Below, in pieces: positions 42,601-54,770 of a stretch of DNA of 64,000 nt. Both the position numbers and the translations under genes were made by a program. Source of the stretch: Nemertoderma westbladi. Lineage: Eukaryota; Xenacoelomorpha; Nemertodermatida; Nemertodermatidae. Within the stretch, counting starts at the first letter, position 1; each line of letters starts with the position of its first letter. The notes under the pieces are model-generated. The model saw only the letters and a program-made list of their open reading frames with translations, was not told where the DNA came from and searched no databases. The DNA lies in NCBI GenBank assembly GCA_032718475.1, contig JAUCBJ010000837.1, positions 1-64,000 of the forward strand. Reading direction: 5' to 3'.

Positions 42601-44353
42601 TTTGGCTAATTTTCACGTTGAGTTTGTGTGTTTCTCTTATAGATTGGTGTCACTTTGGCTAGTTTTCACGTTGAGTTTGTGTGTTTCTCTTATAGATTGG
42701 TGTCACTTTGGCTAATTTTCACGTTGAGTTTGTGTGTTTCTCTTATAGATTGGTGTCACTTTGGCTAGTTTTCACGTTGAGTTTGTGTGTTTCTCTTATA
42801 GATTGGTGTCACTTTGGCTAGTTTTCACGTTGAGTTTGTGTGTTTCTCTTATAGATTGGTGTCACTTTGGCTAGTTTTCACGTTGAGTTTGTGTGTTTCT
42901 CTTATAGATTGGTGTCACTTTGGCTAATTTTCACGTTGAGTTTGTGTGTTTCTCTTATAGATTGGTGTCACTTTGGCTAGTTTTCACGTTGAGTTTGTGT
43001 GTTTCTCTTATAGATTGGTGTCACTTTGGCTAATTTTCACGTTGAGTTTGTGTGTTTCTCTTATAGATTGGTGTCACTTTGGCTAATTTTCACGTTGAGT
43101 TTGTGTGTTTCTCTTATAGATTGGTGTCACTTTGGCTAATTTTCACGTTGAGTTTGTGTGTTTCTCTTATAGATTGGTGTCACTTTGGCTAGTTTTCACG
43201 TTGAGTTTGTGTGTTTCTCTTATAGATTGGTGTCACTTTGGCTAGTTTTCACGTTGAGTTTGTGTGTTTCTCTTATAGATTGGTGTCACTTTGGCTAGTT
43301 TTCACGTTGAGTTTGTGTGTTTCTCTTATAGATTGGTGTCACTTTGGCTAGTTTTCACGTTGTGTTTGTCTGTTTTTCTTATTGGTGTCACTTTGGCTAA
43401 TTTTCACGTTGAGTTTGTGTATTTCTCTTATAGATTGGTGTCACTTTGGCTAGTTTTCACGTTGAGTTTGTGTGTTTCTCTTATAGATTGGTGTCACTTT
43501 GGCTAATTTTCACGTTGAGTTTGTGTGTTTCTCTTATAGATTGGTGTCACTTTGGCTAATTTTCACGTTGAGTTTGTGTGTTTCTCTTATAGATTGGTGT
43601 CACTTTGGCTAGTTTTCACGTTGAGTTTGTGTGTTTCTCTTATAGATTGGTGTCACTTTGGCTAGTTTTCACGTTGAGTTTGTCTGTTCTGTTATAGATT
43701 GGTGTCACTTTGGCTAATTTTCACGTTGAGTTTGTGTGTTTCTCTTATAGATTGGTGTCACTTTGGCTAGTTTTCACGTTGAGTTTGTGTGTTTCTCTTA
43801 TAGATTGGTGTCACTTTGGCTAGTTTTCACGTTGAGTTTGTGTGTTTCTCTTATAGATTGGTGTCACTTTGGCTAGTTTTCACGTTGAGTTTGTGTGTTT
43901 CTCTTATAGATTGGTGTCACTTTGGCTAGTTTTCACGTTGAGTTTGTGTGTTTCTCTTATAGATTGGTGTCACTTTGGCTAGTTTTCACGTTGAGTTTGT
44001 GTGTTTCTCTTATAGATTGGTGTCCCTTTGGCTAGTTTTCACGTTGAGTTTGTGTGTTTCTCTTATAGATTGGTGTCACTTTGGCTAGTTTTCACGTTGA
44101 GTTTGTGTGTTTCTCTTATAGATTGGTGTCACTTTGGCTAGTTTTCACGTTGAGTTTGTGTGTTTCTCTTATAGATTGGTGTCACTTTGGCTAATTTTCA
44201 CGTTGAGTTTGTGTGTTTCTCTTATAGATTGGTGTCACTTTGGCTAGTTTTCACGTTGAGTTTGTGTGTTTCTCTTATAGATTGGTGTCACTTTGGCTAG
44301 TTTTTACGTTGAGTTTGTGTGTTTCTCTTATAGATTGGTGTCACTTTGGCTAG
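39695..44353. repeat. 53-bp minisatellite, about 88 copies, made of RT coding sequence
   Basis: The unit is 'ttttcacgttgagtttgtgt', 'gtttctcttatagattggtg', 'tcactttggctag'. Reverse-complemented it reads LAKVTPIYKRNTQTQREN, the RT finger segment of the surrounding L2-like element. Units are almost identical. A g-to-a variant (ggctaattttc) is interspersed mostly between 42390 and 43570 and near 44190. Two indel-bearing units lie near 43360 and 43680. Because 53 is not a multiple of three, the array destroys the RT frame. Confidence 0.97.
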
Positions 44354-45325
44354 TTTCATCGATGACGGAAATTTACATGTTCTAATGGAGATATTTGTAA
44401 TGTGAGTTGTTGCTTTTGTTAGTCCAGTATAGCCATCCTTGTATATTTTTGCTGGTATACCATCAATGCCGGGACTTTTGTCAGGATTCAGGTTGCATAG
44501 GATTTGGGAAACCACATCCTCTTCAGTTTCTTTTAGAGTAAAGCTATATTTTGTTATACCCTTAGATTCATAATAGTTGGCTACTGCAGTCTCACCAAAT
44601 CGACCAGTAGGCGGTGGTAGTTGTGTTTCCAATTCATTTGCAACACCAGTGAAATATTCATTAAATGCATTAGCTATCTGTTTAGGTTCAGAAACTAATT
44701 CAGTTCCATTATTAATTGTAAGCGGTCCATTTGATTGGCTCTTCTTTGATGGTAAGCCGATGTTTTTGAGGGTCTTCCATAATTGTTTAGAGTTTGTTCT
44801 ATTCTCCTTAATTTGTTCACGTATATATGTCTGTTTTGTTTCTTTTATTAGTTTAGTGGTATCGTTCCTGATCCTCTTGTAGTTTGTTTCCTTTTCCTCA
44901 GTGCGGAATTTTCTTGCAGTGGATAATGCTTTGTTTCGCATTGTTATAGTGTGAAGTAGATTTGGAGTTATCCAGGGTTCGCTGTGTGTTTTGATTCTGA
45001 TATCTCGTTTTGGGGCTATAGTGTCAAGAATCTTTTTAGTTTCAGAATTTAGGATATCCACGGCTGAGTCCACGTCGTTTATATTGCTAATGTTATTAAT
45101 TTCACTATTGTTCGCAATCATTTCATTTAGTTTGGGTATGGAGTATTCTCTGTATGTTCGCGCTCGAATTATTTTAGGTATGTAATTATGGTTTTTAAGT
45201 TTCTTCCTGTTTGTAAGTTTACCTTGGGTCAAGGAAGCTATACATCTGGGCAATAAATTTGATTTCTCGTGCACTTTTAAATCTGATATTATGTGTAAAC
45301 GTGGTAAACTTATAGGTAAACTCAA
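44297..45325 (-). pseudogene. L2/CR1-like non-LTR retrotransposon ORF, pre-RT and RT N-terminus
   Basis: Minus-strand reading of about 340 residues: a linker with KIIRARTYREYSIPKLNEMI, a basic region (KETKQTYIREQIKENRTNSK, then LWKTLKNIGLP), NEYFTGVANEL, then LNPDKSPGIDGIPAKIYKDG (RT motif 0/1) and FPSSMKLAKVTPIYKRN, at which point it enters the 53-bp array. The order of motifs is that of the Jockey/CR1/L2 group. The endonuclease is absent, so it is 5'-truncated. Later parts are at 39621-39694, 38984-39108 and 18615-18716. Confidence 0.88.
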
Positions 45326-45538
45326 CTGTCTAAGACAAGAATTTAGCTTTTGCCATCCCTTCTGTTTAACGGAGTTACAACGTATTTACGCTACCAGTTT
45401 CTTCAGTAGAAGGTTTAGTCCACTATCCGTACCCTATGTCAATGTTGTCCAGTCGGTTTGTGAAATTTTGCATTGGTTTACTTCATAGTACTAAACACTT
45501 CGTTTCTTATCAAATTTAACCCTTTTTGTTTGTCGCAG

Positions 45539-45840
45539 TACAAGTGGGGATAATCTGAAACGTATTTGTTCTCACTGCAATGTATCGTATTCAAATATTA
45601 TTACTCCTAAAGTAGCAAATGTAAGTAGGTGGTATATAAATAATGATAATATCAATAACGTCAATTTGTGTAGGGAATTAGTGGATTGCAGGCAGGGTTT
45701 ACTAGAAGTACCTGGATTTGATCAGAATGAAATTATTGATATGTTACAATTAATATGTACGATGTAATGTAATACGTTAAATTGAATATTATAAATAATT
45801 AATTAATTAATTTTATCGTTTAATCTTTATATACAATAAA
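45539..45840 (+). CDS. Possible 3'-terminal host exon with polyadenylation signal
   Basis: A strong acceptor-like sequence (ccctttttgtttgtcgcag, AG at 45537-45538) is followed by a 75-codon open frame to TAA at 45765-45767. It reads through RICSHCNVSYSN (a CxxC-type start), RWYINNDN and LVDCRQGLLEVPGFDQNEII, ending at ICTM. AATAAA lies at 45835-45840. The combination of tract, AG, ORF and signal is what a last exon looks like. I recognise no family, and upstream exons are not visible because the region to the left is transposon. It could also be part of an unrecognised transposon. Confidence 0.4.
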
Positions 45841-46769
45841 TATTTTCTTATATATTTTTCCTTATTGTGCTATACATACCTACTTATTTGTTTTGGCTGT
45901 GCTACTATAATACTTTGTGTATCATAGTATGTATGAAATTATATTAAATTAAAGAGATACCGGTAGCATAGAAACTAAGATTACAAATTTCCGCGGACAT
46001 AAAAAGTCAAAATAAACGGACATAATGAGTGATTTAAACGGACAAGAAAAATTATTCCCTTTACTTAGTAGCACTTACTAGCTGCCTAACGAAACAGGCT
46101 GGCACGGCACGGGTAAGCATTGGATTACTTTGCTTTTAACATTTAACCTGTTACTATGGTTACTAAAACACCACAACCCGCCAATGACGTAAACTTTCCA
46201 ATGGGGCCCTTATGAGACTACTCATTGAATATATTGCATTCAATAGTACAAACTGCATAAGTGTAACGATGTAAAAAAAATGTCACACAGTACACCATGT
46301 CCCGGAATTCATGAAATTTGAAACAGAGATAGTTTAACCTCCCGACCACTACTGACTGGGTGAGCCAGAATTTTTATTTTTGCTTTCAATCTTTAGCTAC
46401 AAACGTTTAAAAAAAAGTGTCTCCGGCGATATTTCACCAGTTACACCGCAGTTATTCTTCTTTCGTTATAGATGTTAGGGTTGGTACTGCTAGAAAGCTG
46501 GCCCTGCAAGGATTCCAAATATGTAACACAATATGAATTGCGTTGAAAAATAGCTGAGGCGGGCATTCAAAAGTTGCATGGTTTTGCAACAGAGCTTGGC
46601 TATTTTATTATATTTAATAAATACACCATATTCTTAAAACAAATACAAATTCTTCATATACAATATAATATATAATATATCGACCGAAAAGTGAAAACCG
46701 TCGGTTGTCTGCTGTCGGGTATCGGTTGTCTGCTGTCGGTTGTTTGCTGTCGGTTGTCTACTGTCGGTT
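45841..46769. other. No gene recognised
   Basis: AT-rich non-coding sequence. 'cattcaaaagttgcatggttttgcaac' near 46567 resembles the TIR of the small foldback element at 2542. A short 'cggttgtctgctgt' repeat lies at about 46703-46765. Confidence 0.4.
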
Positions 46770-46890
46770 GTAGCAACAACCAATTATGCAACCAGCACTA
46801 GCAATGGCACAACGACTACCAATTCCACAAGCTGCAACCAGCACTAGCATGGGCATAAGAACTACTAATTCTACAAACCGCAACCATCCA
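46770..46890. repeat. Degenerate relative of the 39-bp minisatellite
   Basis: About three units with 'ccaattatgcaaccagcactagc' and 'actagcatgggcataag' words, matching the edge units of the array at 13266-14980. Here the repeat has not expanded. Confidence 0.75.
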
Positions 46891-47061
46891 CCATTACAAT
46901 TTTTCACAAGCGAACTTACGAACAACAAGTTTGGTTCACAATACCACAATAAATATGAAGGGTCTCACCATGATCCAGAATAAGTGGTCTCGCAGTCAGT
47001 AGACAGTATACCACTTCATAAAGCTGTAAAGATGTGGAGGACGTTATGTCTGCCACTAATC

Positions 47062-48245
47062 TTATTATACATTTATTATAGGAAGTGACTGCGACCCACT
47101 GATCTTATGGTTCCCCAAGCCTAACGCCGTCAAAAATTAAACGGCTTTCTGTTTTATGTAGAAAAGAAATGCGAAACCCACGTCTTGCTTATGTCAATGT
47201 ATAGGCATTCTAATGGATCCCGCCTCCTTTTTGTAGTGAATTTAGAGCATCAAAAATAATTATTACCGGTTTTCAAAAATTTAATTGTACGCCAAATTAA
47301 CTTGCGGCACTCAAAAAGCATTTATAATGACAAAATTAACAATTATTATTAGCACAAAAATACATATTAAGGGCAAAAAACAATTATTATGTGCAGAAAA
47401 CATGTGTAGCATGAAAAATACAAAATTATTTAGATCAAAAAATGACTTTTTTTGGCAATAAGCGTTTGTTACAGAGAGATGAATAAATTTTAATTAAGCT
47501 GCTATGTCGGATATTTTGCCATTATTATTGTTTTATAATATTTTTCGCATGAATGCATAGACAGACATGTTATGTTACGACATATTATAATTTTTCATGC
47601 AATACGTTTTTTTTTAAATTTACATTTATGTACCATATTTAACTATATATTAATGAATAATTCACATCGAAAACGTAACATCTATACTGTATACCAGACC
47701 GTCGTTATAATAATAGTGAGTTTGTTTTACGCTTAAATCGGGACATATTTTGCCAAATTTGGACATATCTTTTTATCGACATTATAAATGTTTTTTTCCC
47801 TCAATGAAAGCAATTTATTTTTTCCCAATATATTTTTTTCTAATAATATTGTTAATTTGGGCACAATAAAAGCTTTTTAAGCGCCGAATATAAATTTTGC
47901 ATACAATGAAAGTTTTGAAAGAAAAAATAAAGTAACTATTTTTTGCGCTCCAAAATTCACGAGAAAATTAAAATTAAATATATTAAATATATTAAAATTA
48001 TTACGAATACAAAATGTGAGACAGTAGGGAAACGTAACACAAATCCCATCTCAGCGAAATAATATCTCGTCTCAATGTTCAAATGTCAATTAAGGGAAAG
48101 AAAGGTATAGGTTACAGGGGCTCGTTATTCTAACAAAACAATAAACTTAAGTTAATAGAATAGGTTACAGTTTTATTTTTGGGAGAAATCATCTGTTATT
48201 AGCGTAAATGTTCCCTTGGAGAGGGATGCTTTTTTATAGCGTAGA
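47062..48245. other. AT-rich region, no gene recognised
   Basis: Starts with 'ttatacatttattatagga', a half-end of the 8650-8948 foldback family. The rest is AT-rich with no ORF or array. Confidence 0.4.
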
Positions 48246-48250
48246 AAGCA

Positions 48251-48273
48251 CCCCCCCCCCCCCCCCCCCCCCC
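48251..48273. repeat. Homopolymer C run
   Basis: An uninterrupted C tract of about 23 bases. G/C homopolymers also occur near 12211, 12235, 53168 and 62941; lengths in the assembly may be unreliable. Confidence 0.9.
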
Positions 48274-48349
48274 AATCTGAAAAATGGTATTTGGCAGTTT
48301 CTCAGTCCATGGAAGTTTCCAGTTATTTTCTAATAAAAATGCCGCCTAT

Positions 48350-49236
48350 GACCTGTGTAGGTCTGTTACTCTTTATAGGGTAGGGCCTGCTAACAGTAGT
48401 CTATCTGACCTGTGTAGGTCTGTTACTCTTTATAGGGTAGGGACTACTAACAGTAGTCTATCTGACCTGTGTAGGTCTGTTACTCTTTATAGGGTAGGGC
48501 CTGCTAACAGTAGTCTATCTGACCTGTGTAGGTCTGTTACTCTTTATAGGGTAGGGACTACTAACAGTAGTCTATCTGACCTGTGTAGGTCTGTTACTCT
48601 TTATAGGGTAGGGACTACTAACAGTAGTCTATCTGACCTGTGTAGGTCTGTTACTCTTTATAGGGTAGGGCCTACTAACAGTAGTCTATCTGACCTGTGT
48701 AGGTCTGTTACTCTTTATAGGGTAGGGACTACTAACAGTAGTCTATCTGACCGGTGTAGGTCTGTTACTCTTTATAGGGTAGGGACTACTAACAGTAGTC
48801 TATCTGACCGGTGTAGGTCTGTTACTCTTTATAGGGTAGGGCCTACTAACAGTAGTCTATCTGACCTGTGTAGGTCTGTTACTCTCTATAGGGTAGGGAC
48901 TACTAACAGTAGTCTATCTGACCGGTGTAGGTCTGTTACTCTTTATAGGGTAGGGACTACTAACAGTAGTCTATCTGACCTGTGTAGGTCTGTTACTCTT
49001 TATAGGGTAGGGACTACTAACAGTAGTCTATCTGACCTGTGTAGGTCTGTTACTCTTTATAGGGTAGGGCCTACTAACAGTAGTCTATCTGACCTGTGTA
49101 GGTCTGTTACTCTTTATAGGGTAGAGACTACTAACAGTAGTCTATCTGACCTGTGTAGGTCTGTTACTCTTTATAGGGTAAGGCCTACTAACAGTAGTCT
49201 ATCTGACCGGTGTAGGTCTGTTACTCTTTATAGGGT
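48350..49236. repeat. 57-bp minisatellite, about 15.5 copies
   Basis: The unit is 'gacctgtgtaggtctgttac', 'tctttatagggtagg', 'gactactaacagtagtctatct'. Divisible by three, so a 347-codon open frame (48284-49327) appears as a 19-residue repeat (DLCRSVTLYRVGTTNSSLS); there is no other support for translation. Variants gga/gcc and ctg/cgg are scattered. The 'actactaacagtagt' part is an imperfect palindrome. Confidence 0.95.
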
Positions 49237-49330
49237 AAATACAGGAGAACCAACTAACTATCTACTAAAATTTATATATAACTTACCAAATTATTCTGAG
49301 TTGTTCGAAATCTTCTTAACGTACTAAGTA

Positions 49331-52300
49331 ACGGATTCCAGAGAGAATGTTCTACGAAAAAAGTTGCTCCTCTTTTAAGTTCTAAGGTAGAGGAAACATT
49401 TGGGAATGATAACGAACCATCATTGGGTGGTTTTACTTCACAATGTAAAGGAAGCTCCGCCTTTTAATGAGCTGTTCGTTTACCATTGGCTGAATGTCTA
49501 AAAGACCCATAGCCGCACTGCTGAGGTGGGATTAATAATGGAGCAACAATGCAGCTAAAGGGGGAAAGAAGAGGAATAAAACTGTATGCACTGTAGGATA
49601 GATACGCCTACGAGACTTCGATTTTTACACAACAATCTTCATGGCTTGCAACTAATGATCACTGTAAGAAAAAGACAAATGTTATTATATAAAAACATAT
49701 GTTAATACTACACTAGCTTAAGTTTGGATCGATTGAGTGGAGTTATTGTACACAGGGCCGCTTAAGGCCTAGGCTTCCCCGCAAACCATAGCAACATTAA
49801 AATAATGTTTATTAACATCTTTATTCAAATAAAAAAATATTAAAATTCAAATATTAAACTAATGCCAGTTTTAATATTTTTTTGGCAAAGCGCTCGGACC
49901 CTGTGCAATAAAAGTGCACTTTCGGCAGTATTCGGTAACCAATATTAATCAGTGATATTTTAGCATTGGAATTCTAATAGTTAGTGGGTTTCCCACCCTT
50001 ACAATTCTAATGTTATTCTAACATTAAGCTAATATTGGAATTATTTCATAGCATTCTCATAGCATTCCTGATTTAATTTCTCACTATTTTCTCATTATTA
50101 TTCTAACATTAGTACAACAATACTAAAACATTATGATTTTAATGTTATTAAATGCATGGTATCTTGTAATAGGCCTACATAGAGTTTCCATATAAACAAT
50201 GTTATTTCTATAAATGCAATAACTTAATACACCTGAACACAATTGGTGTAGTTTGTTCCATAATATAATATAATTAGAATGGGTGAAAACGCTATTTATT
50301 AATATTATAATCATAATGTGAATAATAATGTTAGCATTATGTGTACACCCGTTGAAAGTAGTGAAATGCAACCCACCAAACCACGACGCAATGCTTATAT
50401 TTTATTATCTTATACTGTAGCAAATATATCTAACAACAGAAATTTCTAATAATGTCTGGTTAATCCCCAATGTAGTGCTAATCTCGTAGGTATAAAAACA
50501 CAGAACGTTTCCGAAACCTAATAGGACAATCTATTACAATTTTATTATTAATTGAAAAGATATTGCAAGAAACAAACAAATAAAATTTGATATAAATATA
50601 CTGTAAATAAAGGTTGACCTATTTTATGCACATGTATAGGGCTTACGGTATAAGTTGTAAAGTCCAGTAGTATACCGCCTACCGGATCCTTGTAACAAAG
50701 TACCTTACTGTAGAATCCAGCAGTGTATACAGGCTTGTACAGTATCTGACAAGAAATCCCAGTCCAGGGTGTCTAAATAAACAGATACTAAGTACACAAA
50801 CTACTACTGGCGAGGAACGGAGCCTGATGTCTATTCTAATACGCGGGCGAATCAAATGCCCGGGCTAACTAGACAAAACAGGATACCCGGCCTCTAACCG
50901 GTGAGGCAGATGTACAGTTTACAGATACAGACCAAACTCACGGGAAAACAATCCCCGCGTAGCGAATCCTAACTATAGCTAATGGACCTAAAATACCGTA
51001 AACTTGCCGCGGTGTGATTTATATGGGTATATACGAACTAGCGGGTCAACGACACTAGCGTAAAACAATACTGCCGACAGGAAAATAGCAGTCAAAAGGG
51101 TGCCTCTATGCCTGAATAAAACAAATACTAAATATCTCCTCAAATAACAAGAATATTTCTTACTGTAATCAGTAGCTTAGATCTCAAGACCCGTGTGTAT
51201 GTTACGAATAAAACAATTTTGGTGTATCGCCGTTATACTAGGTTTTGGTGATTTTATCAAAATAACAATACCGGGCGCTAGCTACTCAAATAAGCTAGTC
51301 GCTTATAAAATTTAATTGAATTTTGAGGTCTATACATTATAATATAATTATACTTACATGTACTTAGATCCACCAGTGCGCCACGCAACTTGAACAAATA
51401 GTTTGTAATCACTTTATCCACCTTCGCCTCAACACCATAGGCCTAGTGTTCAGTGAGAAAGCTAGAAGAAATTTAATTTAAATTTAATTTAAATTTGTAT
51501 CTCATAACTGAGCCCCGTGCTACGCGAAAGCCCCACGTTAGGTTATTATGTTACGAGCTTCAAACTATAGCATTTCTTCCTAGGGTACAGAATAAAGTTA
51601 TTTACTTTACTTTCTTTACATAAAATGAAACACAATAATATTATGTTCAAATTATCCTACTGCGTGAATGTGGGGCGAGCCACGAAAGTAAGCGTTCTCT
51701 AGATCTGTAGGTCCGTGTTTTTAAATGTTAATAACTCGGCTAATTCTCGATGAAATCTAATCAAACATAGTACATATGTTGTTTGGCAAAAGTTTATAAA
51801 TTTTCCAAATAGAATTTGCGTGGGGCCTCCGGGTTGAGCTAATGAAGGAGACTAGTATTATGTTGACTATTATACTTCTTGCAAGCTTTAGTACAGAATA
51901 TTGGACGATATGTCAATTTAATAGCACCGGTGGTGGAATGTCTTATGCTAGTTATTTGGTGATCAGATGTACAGGACGAGTGCAACGACGGTTGTAATGA
52001 AGACGAGTGTTTTAACAATAACTCGTAAACAACCTGGTTTAGCATATTAGACGGTTTGTCATTTTATCCAATATTGCCAAAGGAATGTTGTAAGGTATAT
52101 ATTTGGTGACCAGGTTGTATAGGACGAACGCAACACGTTTTGTAGTGGATACAAGTATCCATCTGCTATAAATCGTGTTAAGGCAGGTTAAATACTCAAG
52201 TCAAGTTAAATAGTTAAAAAGCGTGTAAGGCTAAACTGAAATGGACCTCTGTTTTTTACAACCAGTTAATGCATCACTGATTGATATCTTGGAAATGACG

Positions 52301-54059
52301 GTTTTCATTTATCTAATAGAGATTATTACTCTTTCTTATAGACTTTCGTGCTGCGCGAAGGCCCCACAATGTGTCAATAAATGTCAGAAATAAATAAATA
52401 AATGTCATATACCAACTTGCATTAGCGTCAATGTATTGTATATACCGGCGTAGCCTATATATGTACTGTAACAATTCCATATCGATATGTAACAAATATG
52501 ATAAATTGTCTACCATTTAATACATTTTAGAATGATTAATTTTTCCGATTGCATGTCTTGCGGTTTTTCCATATTTCTCGGCGAATGTGTTTCCATCCAT
52601 CGTGCACAGATGTCAAAACTCGCAGCCGATAGTTATTGTGAGAAGTTGGAGAATTCGTCAATCTACAAAGATTAGAAAAAACTATTCGCCTACTAACATT
52701 TTAATGCTAAAATATATAAACAAGTATTACATTAATAAAAATTATGAATTACTGATCTAGAATAAATAATATGAAATCAAAAGAATACGTTTCTAGAACG
52801 TATCAAACAAAGCAAACCGTCGGCTGAAGCCGGAAGCGACCCAAAGGCTCCCCTTTCGATAGCTACTACCCGAAGGTATTGTAGTAATCTTTAACAATTC
52901 CTGATTCTGTTTTACACAATTTGTTAAATAATTTAATGTCAAATTCGACTTCCCATATAGGATAAAAGGATAAAGATGCCATTCTCATTATCACCTTATA
53001 CTTTGCCAGTGCATTAATATCCTTTAGGGCCTTTTCCCATTTGGCTAAATCCTCAGGAGTATCCTACTGGCTGGTCGGGGAAAGGACCTCTGACTGAAGA
53101 GTCGCTCCTTGAATTCACCTCTATCTGGTTGTGACCCACCTAGGTTAATTTTGAATTCATTTGTTAGGGGTGGGGGGGGGGGGGGGTGTTCTGCCATTCT
53201 ACTGTATGTATTATGTGACAACCGCACATTGGAACTGATACATCTGTAGGCCTGCTGTAGGTATGCTGTATGGAACCGTACTGAAAAACATCCATGTACT
53301 GTACTGGAAGTTACGGTCCAGGAAAACCAAAACATGAACACATTTGGTTCATGTGGATGCAAATGAAATAATTAAAATTAGATAGTTGTACATGTGCACC
53401 CTACAGTTATGTAGGCCTAGTTGACACGCACTGAGTAGGTGTGTTAAACAATCTGCACTGGCAAGGACTGGACAATAACGATAATGAAAACAATGGGGAT
53501 ACACGTGCAAAGTTCTGTACCACAGCAGGGCCTAATAAAGATAAAATTAGAGTAATATTATTATTCAAAGCAGTTGAAGGATGACCCGCCAACATTCGAA
53601 AAACAACGTTAGAATAACCTTTTCGTATCATTGTTATAACAATGCTATGATTCATTCCCAATGCAAATTCATTTCCAATGAAAATATTCTGATTTGAATA
53701 TTTCGATAACATTGGAAATACATTATAATATCAATAGTATGGAATATAGTATTAGAATATCATTTAAAATAAGTTGCGATTAAATGTGTTAAATAAAAAA
53801 CATTGCTGTTCCAATGTATTCTGAATGTCATTTCACTATCTGAACTTTAATATTTAAATATTATTTTAGATTATTTCAATATTAAAATATAAAATTTTGG
53901 GTTTTTCTCAAATAATTTGTCTCATTGTACTATTGCACAACCTTTTAGCGGCATTAAATTTCAAAAACAAAATTAATCCTCGGATACTTCTGGTTTGCAG
54001 GGAACCACAGTTTGTTATACAGTAGAAAAAGCTACAACGAATTTAAAAAAAATCGTCAC
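49331..54059. other. Long AT-rich region with no gene recognised
   Basis: Only short open frames. 'gctacgcgaaagccccac' (51522), 'gctgcgcgaaggccccac' (52349) and 'gctgctcgaagaccccac' (59404) are a dispersed shared word. 'aggacgagtgcaacg' and 'aggacgaacgcaacac' near 51973 and 52120 suggest a diverged direct repeat. A G run lies at about 53168-53186. No RNA gene or domain seen. Confidence 0.35.
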
Positions 54060-54770
54060 TTACGGGACATTTTTCAAATTTTGTTAACCCTTTACTGCAT
54101 GAATTATTAATGCTCCATAGAAAAAAATTATTTTGGTGTTTTTCGCAGTCATTTGGGTGTAAAAAAACTAAAAATTGTGAAAATGTTTTTAAAAAATATA
54201 CTAGCACTTTTTGCACAACTGTTGCACTAGTGCAACATCATGCATAAAGGGGATAGAAATATACATAATATTTGGCGAATTGTAAACATGATTGTTTTCT
54301 TGATTCTTGTGTTGTATGGTTTTAAGAGGGTTATGAATTCCATGGAATATATAAAAATGACATGAGACATCTCAAACTTCTATATTTCAGCGGTGGGTCG
54401 AAAATTTGGTGCCAGCCCCAATTTTTGAAAATCATTGCAATAGATGAATTGATTGTAACATATTGTTTCATATTGCTTAACATATTGCGTTATACTGGTT
54501 TATGGCGATTCTGAAGTAATGAAATTAAAAAAAATGACACTAGGCATCTCAAACTTGTATTTTTCGGTGGTGGGCGGAAAATTTGGTGCCAGCACCAATT
54601 TTTGAAAATTCTTGCAATATATAAATTGATTGTGACATCTTGGGGTCAGTGACATCTCAAAATCGCCTTTTTTGGCAATGGGTGTAAAATTTGGAGCCCG
54701 GCACCATAGCAATTGTTGTGTGACATATTGTTTCCCGCTTTATACGATTTATAAGGGTTCTAAATTAGAA
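54060..54770. repeat. Repeat related to the interior of the TTAA element
   Basis: Three units around 'aaaatttggtgccagcaccaatt' and 'ctcaaacttgtatttttcgg' match the internal units of the element at 10733-12289. Just before them TTAACCCTTTACTGCATGA at about 54085 and 'catgcataaagggg' at 54240 are inverted partners of a small hairpin. It is probably a diverged or compound member of the same family. Confidence 0.5.

Noticed and set aside
39695-44353. CRISPR-like array
   Set aside because: Units are contiguous and identical with no variable spacers, and the sequence is animal retrotransposon code.
48284-49327. 347-codon open frame as a protein-coding gene
   Set aside because: It is a 57-bp tandem repeat read in a frame that happens to be open; no start context, domain or codon evidence.
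51480-51500. 'aatttaaatttaatttaaattt' as a regulatory motif
   Set aside because: Simple AT repeat with no context.
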